Shown here piece after piece: positions 55,980 through 64,000 of a stretch of 64,000 nucleotides of DNA. Both the position numbers and the translations under genes were made by a program. Positions within the stretch are counted from its first letter, which is position 1. Each line of letters starts with the position of its first letter. The notes under the pieces were generated by a model. It worked only from the letters and a program-made list of their open reading frames with translations. It did no database searches and had not been told where the DNA came from. The stretch covers positions 1,462,148 to 1,526,147 of the forward strand of contig KN832559.1 in assembly GCA_000827205.1 (NCBI GenBank). Reading direction: 5' to 3'. The DNA is from Plicaturopsis crispa FD-325 SS-3 (taxonomy: Eukaryota; Basidiomycota; Agaricomycetes; Amylocorticiales; Amylocorticiaceae).

Positions 55980-57488
55980 TCAGAAAACACCCTTGACACC
56001 CAAACCACCCATGCCCGGTACCCCGAGGGCCCCTACGCTCGTTTCGTCCAGTCTAGCTTCGATTACAGCGCACGCATCCACCCACGCACATACCGCTCCC
56101 GCCAGTCCCTCGAACAGCGAATCGGGATTGTCGGGAGTGTGATACGTATGCGACCGCTGAAGAGGCGGTAGCTCCGTGGAGTGCACCAAGAACGCCAGCG
56201 CGCGAGAAAGATGCAGGTCGGACAACGAAGGGGAACAGGTCGAGAGCAAGAGCAGGGGATACGCGTTCCCGCTGACGCCGTGGCATACCCCGAGACCCTT
56301 CTTTAGAAGGCCCTCGCGCCACACCTTGTCGGCGGCCATGCGCTCTGCGCGCTGGACTACCCGTGCGTTTGCACGCTCCGCCAGGAGGGCGGGGTGCAAT
56401 GAGCGGAGGGTGGCTGCGAGGAGGAGCACGCCGGGCGCGCCGTGGCAGAGCTGCACGAGGTCCCCGCCGTCGCGCTGACGGGCGGGGAGAGAGGACGGCA
56501 GACTGCCGTTCCAGGTGGTGCACACGCGGGAGAGAAGTGCTAGCGCCGATGTGTGGACAAGAATGAGGGAATTCGGCGATAGAAGGTGTGCAGGCACTTG
56601 TAGGAGAACGCTGAGGATTCCCACTGGCCGTGTGCGGTGTTTAGCATAAGCTGAGGGTACATCCAACTGGACTTGCCTGATCCATGAATTGCTCCGAGGT
56701 AGAACTTTCCGTGCCACTGCCACATCAGAGGGCACGGCGCACTCCCGTGCGACGCCTCGAACAGCTCCTTGCCTCTCTTACCAGAGTGCACTAGAATGGC
56801 AGAAAGCACCCTAACGATATCGTCGTTCACTACGCGGCGCAATTCTGCAACCCTTTCCTCCGGGATTTCCGAATTATCCGCGAGATAAGATATGTTCAGC
56901 GCGGCCCACAAGAGCCCTGCACGACCGTAGAGCACTTCTGCGCCTCCGCCGGCCTGAACCTCCGGATCTCTTCGTGCATCAATTGCAAGTTGGATGTGCG
57001 CAGCTAGTGTCCGGAGGGCAACGTTCCAGCGCCTCGCGGAGATCTCGGAGAGCTGAAGCTGCCGTATGAGTTCGAGCACCGCACGCCCGCAGGACGCGGA
57101 TCCTATGGGGGAGACCCAAGTGCGTTGTATCGCTTCATCGCGAAGATCTGGTAACACGCTCAACGCAAGCTCAGAGAGTAATTCGTATCTGGAGGGAACA
57201 TTTAAGACCGACGAAAGCGCCGGCCGTTCGAGAGAGAGGCGTAAATATACGGCAGTTATGCCTAAGAGACGTCATATCGAGGATTCGGTTTAGCCTGCTG
57301 TCAATAAACTCACCGCTCAAGCCGGTGTACGGCGCAGACGACGAGGATCGATCGCTATTTCCTAGCCGTGTAAGTCGTTGGCCGATGGCCTCTGTTAAGA
57401 TCGTATGCGCATCCCGGAGAGAGTCCTTATCGAGTGGCCATGGCTGCAAATCGTTCTGAATGTATCGTGCTTCAGCTTTGTATGGCAT
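55980..57488 (-). CDS. LanC-like protein
   Basis: Eukaryotic LANCL proteins are zinc proteins that bind glutathione and act on dehydroamino acids. The ATG at 57486-57488 gives MPYKAEARYIQNDLQPWPLD. Then come GITAVYLRLSL, GAEVLYGRAGLLWAALNISY, FYLGAIHGSVGILSVLLQVP (across a GC-AG intron), VQLCHGAPGVLLL (first zinc Cys), GVCHGVSGNAYPLLLL (zinc Cys-His pair) and a C-terminal SHTYHTPDNPDSLFEGLAG, ending at 55980. The three zinc ligands are all present. Length about 440 residues, as expected. Without the GC-AG intron the frame would be lost at about 56676. Confidence 0.88.
56624..56676 (-). other. GC-AG intron in the LanC-like gene
   Basis: On the minus strand the donor is TCAG|GCAAGT and the acceptor GGCCAG. 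This 53-nt removal joins AIHGS to VGILSVLLQVPAHLL in the correct frame, matching the family's HGSVGIL motif. No GT donor nearby gives an in-frame join. Confidence 0.75.
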
Positions 57489-58375
57489 GGTGGTGGTGGT
57501 CTGTCGATGCAAGCAAGTATCGTGCGAGTGTGTGTCTGTATTTACCATTCGGCCGAAGTCATGTCAATGTCATGCGTGCTCTCGACCTTGGTTGCTGGTC
57601 ACTGGTCTATCGCGTCAGCTCGAAACCCACACGAATCAAGTGAGGATGACGGACACAAACTCGGGGCACGACTTCGAGAACAAAGAATGGACGACTCAAC
57701 CTCGCGATGTATCCACGGCCAAGTTTATCGTCTGAGACGTGTGCAGGTCATCGACAACGGGAGTAGGACAGCAACCTATCTCAACCTGAGGTCTGCCAGG
57801 GCAAAACCAAAGTTCTTGTGACAGCTTCGATGACACTGTCAAGTGCGTCGCCGTCAAGGTCGATAAGTGCAATTGCCCGAACTCCAGGCTTGCTTCGAGT
57901 TCAGTCACGGTGTTGCATGCCTGTGCGTTGGAGACCTCCGTCTATGGTTTGTTAGACGCAGCACATTGCAAATCAAGCAGAATTAAGGAGGAAAACGAGG
58001 AGAGGAAACGAGAGCGATGGTATAACTCCTATTTTGCCGCCGCTTATTCGTGTGGCTTTTTGCCATGGCCGCGGGCGCCGCGGCTAGTTTCCTTCTAACT
58101 TGAAATCCACCCCAGTACTGCGCAGGGCACAGAACGAGCCGGGCTCCCTCGAAATCATTCCTGGCCTCAATCTACACGACCTGGATGTCTACGATGATGC
58201 AGTGCAATGGGTCTTCTCGTTAATACAGTCGGGTGCTCAGTGTGCGAGTGATATCAAATCAGAGATGCAATGTTCGAAGGAAAGCTACTCTATAAGTATT
58301 ACAGTGCTCCCACTCTATGCTCCGGATCATCGATATAGCTCGCTCCAGCTCTGAACGAAAGGCTCTCGTGGAGCC
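57489..58375. other. Intergenic region
   Basis: Between divergent LanC-like and DUF4419 genes, about 890 bp. Short frames without resemblance. Holds both promoters, presumably. Confidence 0.5.
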
Positions 58376-59653
58376 ATGCCTGTTACATTCTCTCCAGCAT
58401 CATCCCGTTACCCTGCCGTATCCTGCACGAAGGATCCAGCCAACGGAAGCCGCGACTTCCTTCAGCGCGCATGTAGCAGACAGGTGGGACGGGCCGACGA
58501 GATCCTCCAATCCTCATTTCCGGAGCATCTAGGAGACGCTATCCCTGTCGGAAACGGGTTAGTACACACCCTGAGGGACGCGTACAACGAGCACCATGCC
58601 GTCGTCATTCGTCCAGACGATGTCTGGATAGCCATCCTCACGCAGTTCAGCTTCTACGTCAACGGGAACGCGGAGGCCCTCCGCAAGCAGTTCGTGCAGC
58701 ATGAGGGCAAGAAAGAACTTACCGTGTATGGGCTAGGAACGCGGTATACCGTGGATTTTGGGCACTTGGCGAAGGAGATGACGAGGCTCATCGACGAGAA
58801 CGTCGTCGATCCTACTCTGCGCCAGTGGATCATGCCGGATTTCTCGACGACAACAGACAATGACCGTATCGTCAGCTCTGTCGTTATGATGGCCACCATG
58901 AAAGAATACTTTTCTTACGCTGGCTACTTATGGTGCGGGATCCCGCGGGTCACCCTCGAGGGCGGGAAGAGGGACTGGGAGGAGATATTAAGACGAGCAG
59001 AGAAACTCAAAGAATACGGCCACCTCACCGTGGCGTGGTACCATCTTCTACGTCTCGTTTTATCGCGTTTTGCCAATTGCTTCGACAGACCCAATGCGAC
59101 GGAAAGCCATATATTCTGGCACAATGTGGCCCACAGCTCGGCTGAGGGTAGCGGCAGTACATATATGTCGGGGTGGATTACAGCGTTCTGCGCATTCGAC
59201 TCGGATGGAAGGTGGATCGGGAATCCGTTCAAGAACGACCCTGTCGTGAGTTCAAGTCAACATTAGTCGGTATCCGCGACTGACTTGAACGTCGAGGCCA
59301 AGCAAACCGATCCGACGTCTGTCACGTCCGCGGAATTCACGTCGATTTTTTTGAAGGCGCAGCACCCGAGCCAGGATTATTTAACTCTGGACGGCGCACG
59401 GTACCACAGAGTAGACACGGCTGACACTCCGAGCGGCACCGCGGAGGTCGATGTGAAGCTGATCGACAACGGCAGAGTGTTCAAAACCATGATGGTGGCG
59501 GGCCTGGTTGGAATGCGCGTGAGCAATAGCGGGGACAAGGCGTTGTCGGAGAAGGGTGAAAAGGACACGCTGGCACCTGTTGCCGGATGGTGGATTTTCA
59601 CGAAGGGGGTGCAAGAGGAGGAGGATAGGGTGGACCCCGCAATTGCCCTTTAA
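58376..59653 (+). CDS. DUF4419 domain protein
   Basis: DUF4419 proteins are numerous in mushrooms and have no known function. The start MPVTFSPASSRYPAV (58376) fits the usual N-terminus of the family. Hallmarks: ADEILQSSFPEHL, VIRPDDVWIAILTQFSFYVN, EGKKELTVYGLGTRYTVDFG, DENVVDPTLRQWIMPDFSTT, WCGIPRVTLEGGKRDWEEIL, AWYHLLRLVLSRFANCFD and SGWITAFCAFDSDGRWIGNP. An intron of about 54 nt starts GTGAGT at 59248 and leads to AEFTSIFLKAQ..., AEVDVKLIDNGRVFKTMMVA and PVAGWWIFTKG, ending at 59653. The intron acceptor is not certain. The domain looks complete. Confidence 0.85.
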
Positions 59654-60088
59654 CGTGATTCCCGATGGGGCCCACCTCGACGTCTAGGTGTTGCCAGTGG
59701 CGCCGGAGTATTTTGACTCCAGATAGACGCCAGCGTGAGTCGTCGTACGCGCTAGCGATGTACTACTTCTCAGAGCAGGCGCTGTGCCACGCCAGGAGTG
59801 GCAGATCGATGATTTAGCATGTCTATAGCTGAAGTACAGTACACACACACCATTCATACAGAGCTGCTACAGCCTGAGTGTAAGACCTGGCAGCTGGAGT
59901 CACTAGCAGCAGTACGCGCCCCGCGGCCGCCGATGTCGGGACCAACGACCGGACTGCTGGATCGGAGCTCGGAAGACAATTTGACCCGTTCGCCCGACGA
60001 TTTTGGTCTCTTCGTCACAACCCCCATCATCTCGCAGAGCTAGAAAATCTGCGACGCTGCAAACCTATCGAACTGCCCTCATCGTTTT

Positions 60089-62687
60089 ATGCCCTATAGG
60101 CCCATCGATAAATCCCTTTCAGAACGCTCGCAACACAAACAATCTCAATCGACCCCTTCTTCCGATACCCAACATGGACTTCACCACATCTCCATCCTTC
60201 TCGACATACCCAGCGAGAGTCTCACTCATGTTACATCTTTCCTCGACCCCGTCTCGCTTTTCCGCCTGTCCAGGGCATGCAAGTACCTGCACGCCCACGT
60301 AGAGGACGATAACACTTGGCATCGCGCGTTCGTATACCAGTTCTTGGGCGTAGGTCCCGAGAGCGATGTACACAACGCGAAAACGCTCATGCTAAGGCGA
60401 TCTGAAAGTTCCTGGCGAAGGGAATTTGTCTTCCGATACAGTCTACGCAGGTGTGTACGCACTCACGCATTTTTCGAGTATATTGTCTAAGATATTCTCG
60501 TAGACGCTGGGGGCACCCTCGGAACCGTACGGTCACCCATACACCTCACCATTCCCCAGTAACGGGCATGCATCTCATGGCAGAAAATGCGCTCTTGACG
60601 TCTTCTCTTCAATACGGGATCGTTTCACGCTCAATTCCGCTTGTCGGAAAAGTCCTCAGAGGTTACCTTGACGCCGCCGGAACAGGCCTTGGCATCGGCA
60701 ACCCCAACCTCGAATTCACCCCTAACGTATCGACTTGCGCTCTTGCTAGTGACGGAGGAACGGCCAAAATTATTTGGGGATTCAGAAATGGCGAAGTTGC
60801 GGTGACAACATCAGGGAGGGCCATGGACAGCAACAGGGCCGCAGCGAAGTTGGTCAGATGCAAAGTCGAAGATCAGCACGAAGGCTCGGTGCAAAATGCT
60901 GTCTGGGACGCAGGGCTCAGTATTTTTGTCACTGGAGCTGTCGATGGCCGTGTCAAGATATGGGATGCCAAGAGGGTATCATGCATTTGGACCCTCGATC
61001 CGAATGCTAGCTTACTTGCCCCAAATCCTTGCCAAAAGGTTGTTTCTGATCTGGCTCGTGGATTGGTCGTGGCAGCGCTCTCAACCGGTGAGATCATCGT
61101 CTGGTCTGGTCTGGCGTCACTGCTGTCTGAGGACACCACTCGGCCCTCCGTTATCGAGACTCGAATCCCACCCCCAAGACACGACGCTGGATCTTCGGCG
61201 TCGCGCGATATCTTCGGTCTCTACATCGATGCAAGGGTCTCTAGCCACGTCTCTATCCTGGCAATCCACTCCAACGATCCACATTTCTACCGTTTCCGGA
61301 TCGATATCTCCTCGATGCACATTGAAACGACGACATACGGCAATGCGTCCTTTGGCCCGATATCCGCTATCAAGCCTGTGTTCGCATCGCAGGAAAGACA
61401 TCACAGCTTCATCATCGTCGGAGATCAGCTTGGCTGCGTCAGCATCTACCAATGGGACGCGCCGCCCAGTCCCACGGCCCAGCCAATCCAAGCTTTCCGA
61501 AAATTTGAAGCACACGACGATGGTGCAGTCACGTCAATCGCGTTCGATTCGGTAGTCCTTGCGACGGGCTCTGCACGGGGAACCATTGCCCTGTTCGAAT
61601 CTTTGACCTTGGAACGGCTGCGAATAATTGCAGGCCCTAGCCCCCGATACGCAGATCGTGTCAGCAAGATCATCTTGCAGCGTGAGGTACTTGTCGCCTC
61701 CATAGGACCGAACGTCACAGCAATCAAGGCTGGCGTAGTCGGGAAAGATAAGGCTTCCGGTAAGGGTAAATCCAGTAGGGCCAAACAGACTGGAGCGCAC
61801 AAATGGCACCGTACGTTACTGCCAGACATGTTCACTTGCGTTGTTGATGCTAACGGACTATACGATACGCAGAGCAATTGGAACTGAACCACGCCATCAA
61901 GGAGTCTCGCGCTGCACTCGAAGAAGAACAACGCTATAGACACAAGGTCTTCGGGCGTGAGAAAGAACAGCATTCGACGCTAGAGAACCTGGGATTGGAT
62001 GAAGTCGAGGCTGTCGAGTACGTGCTGATGCTCAGCCGCGATGATGAAGAGAGACGCCGCATGAACTCGGGCCCGTCGTTCCCGTCTTCCTCGGGCTCGG
62101 GTCCAGGCGAAGGAGACGACATGTTCGAGGATGATTTCGACGATGCTTATGCGTCCACCTCCACCCATGCTCGATCCAGTGCCGATTCTCGGCGCTCCTC
62201 GATGTCCCAGTCGACCGACCGCTCCCTCCCCCGCGTCTCCCCGTCGATATCAAATCTCAAAGTGCAGGTCTCGCCGCGCTTTCGTCCCGAGCCTACCGAG
62301 GCGGGCTTCAGCATCAGCCCGTTGAACGCCAGTGCAGGGCCTTCCTCGGGCGTGATGATTCCGCCTTCGTCGGACGCGTTTCCCCGCGTGAGCCCTACCC
62401 AGTCGCCTGCGACCAGCGTGCCGAACGGCAGTTGGGTGCGTAAACCATCCCTTCCGAGCAGCCCGGAATCTATGCGCTCTGCTTGGGGGACGGCGAGGCG
62501 TTCCGCGGCGTCGTCTGAAACGCATTCACCTGTCTCTGGTTCGCCGCTTATGTCACGGGGAACGTGGGGCGCCTCGGGACATGACCAAAACAATATGCTT
62601 CCTGAGGATGAGGAGTTGGACGAGGACTTGCGCTTTGCCATTCAACTGAGTCTTGCCGAGGCTCGTAGTCGTGGAGAGGACGTCTGA
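60089..62687 (+). CDS. F-box/WD40 protein with C-terminal UIM (UFO1-like)
   Basis: Exons 60089-60450, 60504-61810 and 61873-62687 sum to 827 codons plus stop. The F-box lies at about residues 30-75 (ISILLDIPSESLTHVTSFLD, LFRLSRACKYLHAHV), followed by WD-type repeats from about 150 to 460 (NAVWDAGLSIFVTGAVDGRV + KIWDAKR; VVAALSTGEIIVWSG; SIAFDSVVLATGSARGTIAL). A coiled stretch (ELNHAIKESRAALEEEQRYR) and a Ser/Pro-rich tail end in DEELDEDLRFAIQLSLAEAR, a good ubiquitin-interacting motif. This F-box + WD40 + UIM order is that of yeast Ufo1, an SCF substrate receptor. The first Met in frame is 60089; an upstream start is not seen. The substrate is unknown. Confidence 0.82.
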
Positions 62688-62909
62688 TAGATTCCCTAGA
62701 TCATTTTGAACATTGAATATTGAATTCTTGTGTCTCTCGAATTACTTATATCGTATGCAATATAGACATGCATCTATGCTTATGCCCTCCTTATCAGCCT
62801 TGCGAACCTGTGTGCATCGCGGTGGCGACATTCCGAGCGCGTGCTGACATGCTTGGGTAGGTCGACGCCCATCGTACACTGTCCTCGTTGCTAAGATTGG
62901 GATAATACA

Positions 62910-63549
62910 TCAGACAGTCCTCCGATCTGTCATAGCACGAACGATGCATCCAGTCCCCGCAGCCTCAGTGAGCTGTTCAAATGCGAAATTTCAGGTCAGC
63001 CGATATACATCGATGGTGTGGTACCGCTCACCTTCTCATGCCATCCGAGCAAGACACTTCCGCTCACGTCTCCCCATCCAGGCAGACCCATGCCCTTGTA
63101 CAAGTACTTCATCAGCGTATCCTGCGAGTCTTGCGAAAGGGCTTTGATAGTCGCTGATATTTCGGACGATTTTGTGCTGTTCAATATCGTGACCAAGGTT
63201 TGTAGCGTTAAGTTCTGCGATGGCAGGGATGTCAATTGGGGGTTGGCGATATGTCCTCGGCAACTCACCTTGGCTTCATCGACATTGGGACCATAGGGCG
63301 CGTTTTCCAGGGTTAACGTCAGGGCCCCGGGTATGTCTCCTCTGTAAATGAGTGTTGCCAGTTAGCACCGCGAGTACGTTTACGATGGACGACTCACTTT
63401 GCTAACGAGCTTCTGACCGCGACTTGTTTCTGTTTCGCCTCTGCTAGGACCTGCGCAGGTTCACGAGGGTCCGCTTCGTAAAGCTCAGTCTCCAACAGGG
63501 TATCCTCGTCGTAAGCGTCGATGTCGATCTTGCGGAACGCGGTATCCAT
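62910..63549 (-). CDS. ARPC5: Arp2/3 complex 16-kDa subunit (ARPC5)
   Basis: Smallest subunit of the actin-nucleating Arp2/3 complex. The ATG at 63547-63549 gives MDTAFRKIDIDAYDEDTLLE; then AQVLAEAKQKQVAVRSSLAK, GDIPGALTLTLENAPYG, TLVTILNSTKSSEISATIKA, TLMKYLYKGMGLPGWGDVSG and SVLLGWHEK. The last exon, LTEAAGTGCIVRAMTDRRTV, ends at 62910-62912. About 150 residues in four exons, the usual length. All joins keep frame. Divergent from the TPR gene with 131 bp between starts. Confidence 0.93.
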
Positions 63550-63680
63550 TGCAGCGCAGCAGGTAGCAGTGTAAAGCTGAAATACACTGATCAGCACCGA
63601 AACCGCGTTGAAAGTCCGACATAGGGGAAAAATACGCCTCGATAAGATCTTGCCGTCTCCCTTCATCTCGAATATTTATC
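63550..63680. promoter_or_regulatory. Short divergent promoter, ARPC5 / TPR gene
   Basis: 131 bp separate two opposite start codons. It contains CT-rich blocks and no clear TATA box, as is usual for constitutive fungal genes. Confidence 0.5.
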
Positions 63681-64000
63681 ATGGCCAACAAACCCAAAGG
63701 CCAGCACGATGCAGAGGGACTGAAACAGGACGCCGTTAGTGCGAAGGAAAAAGGAAACGCACTCTTCAAGGCTCGCAAATTTAAAGAGTGAGCAGCCGCA
63801 ATTTTCTTTGTGTGCGAGGATGCGAGGGCCGACGCGACGCGTTTTGCAGGTCTGTCGACTTTTACAGCGAGGTGAGTAGGACAAAGTTCTCTCATACGTT
63901 AGCTGATATGATAATTCAGGCCGAATCTCTGGACCCAGAAAATCCCGTTTACGCGTCGAATTTGAGTGCCGCCCTCTACGAGATCGGAGACTATCCAGCG
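63681..64000 (+). CDS. TPR-repeat protein, 5' part (runs off the window)
   Basis: MANKPKGQHDAEGLKQDAVS is followed by AKEKGNALFKARKFKESVDF (TPR helix A/B), then a 22-nt exon at 63850-63871 and AESLDPENPVYASNLSAALY + EIGDYPA. The pattern KGNxxFKxxxFxxAxxxYxxA...P is a canonical first TPR. The remainder lies beyond 64000, so the protein cannot be named; TTC4/CNS1, STI1-like or TPR/MLL-type proteins are all possible. Confidence 0.8.

Noticed and set aside
58100-58354. 84-codon frame before the DUF4419 gene as an upstream exon
   Set aside because: The DUF4419 start at 58376 fits the family N-terminus and no splice join links the two.

Overview
The window is nuclear DNA from a filamentous basidiomycete, most likely an Agaricomycete (Polyporales-like). 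The signs are short (about 50-60 nt) GT-AG introns with CTAAC/CTGAC-type branch sites and GTRNGY donors, and families that are typical of mushrooms: DUF6534 membrane proteins, vWKA-type alpha-kinases, DUF4419, an A-T-R adenylating reductase, a multi-intron P450 and a basidiomycete integrase-core gene. There are no operons, and most intact genes are tightly packed in divergent or convergent pairs. I saw no tRNA, rRNA, CRISPR array or telomere repeat. A 636-base run of N marks one assembly gap.

Layout. 1-9.3 kb is gene-poor apart from two convergent DUF6534 membrane-protein genes. 9.35-12.83 kb holds an SMG6/EST1-like gene that carries two nonsense codons and two single-base shifts. 14.7-18.2 kb has two same-strand alpha-kinase genes, one complete and one lacking key parts. 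19.4-22.6 kb has a nearly perfect 239-bp inverted repeat around the gap, followed by an apparently whole DDE integrase-core gene. 22.6-26 kb is gene-poor. 26.0-34.4 kb looks like a small specialised-metabolism locus: a P450 and a divergent adenylating reductase (adenylation, thiolation, reductase), with a MITE-like element between them.

34.6-45 kb is housekeeping and nuclear: a TAF8-like histone-fold protein, the SRAP/HMCES abasic-site protein, a rhodanese plus dual-specificity phosphatase, and the DEF1-type CUE protein. 45.9-51.7 kb is a tandem family of NmrA-SDR fusion proteins: two full copies, one 3' relic, and a CsbD-like stress protein between copy 2 and the relic. 52.0-64 kb holds a DUG3-like glutamine amidotransferase, an RTT106-like histone chaperone, a LanC-like protein, a DUF4419 protein, a UFO1-like F-box/WD40/UIM protein, ARPC5 and the start of a TPR protein.

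The functional themes are chromatin and genome maintenance (RTT106-like, TAF8-like, DEF1, HMCES), ubiquitin and signalling control (F-box/UIM, DSP, alpha-kinases), and redox or specialised metabolism (P450, A-T-R reductase, NmrA-SDR fusions). The most unusual items are the tandem NmrA-SDR fusions, the conserved 11-nt micro-exon in the DUF6534 pair, a 14-nt P450 micro-exon that encodes the oxygen-activation motif, and the inverted repeat beside the integrase gene. Exon boundaries were worked out by eye from reading frame, splice sites and remembered family patterns, so ends are approximate where stated.
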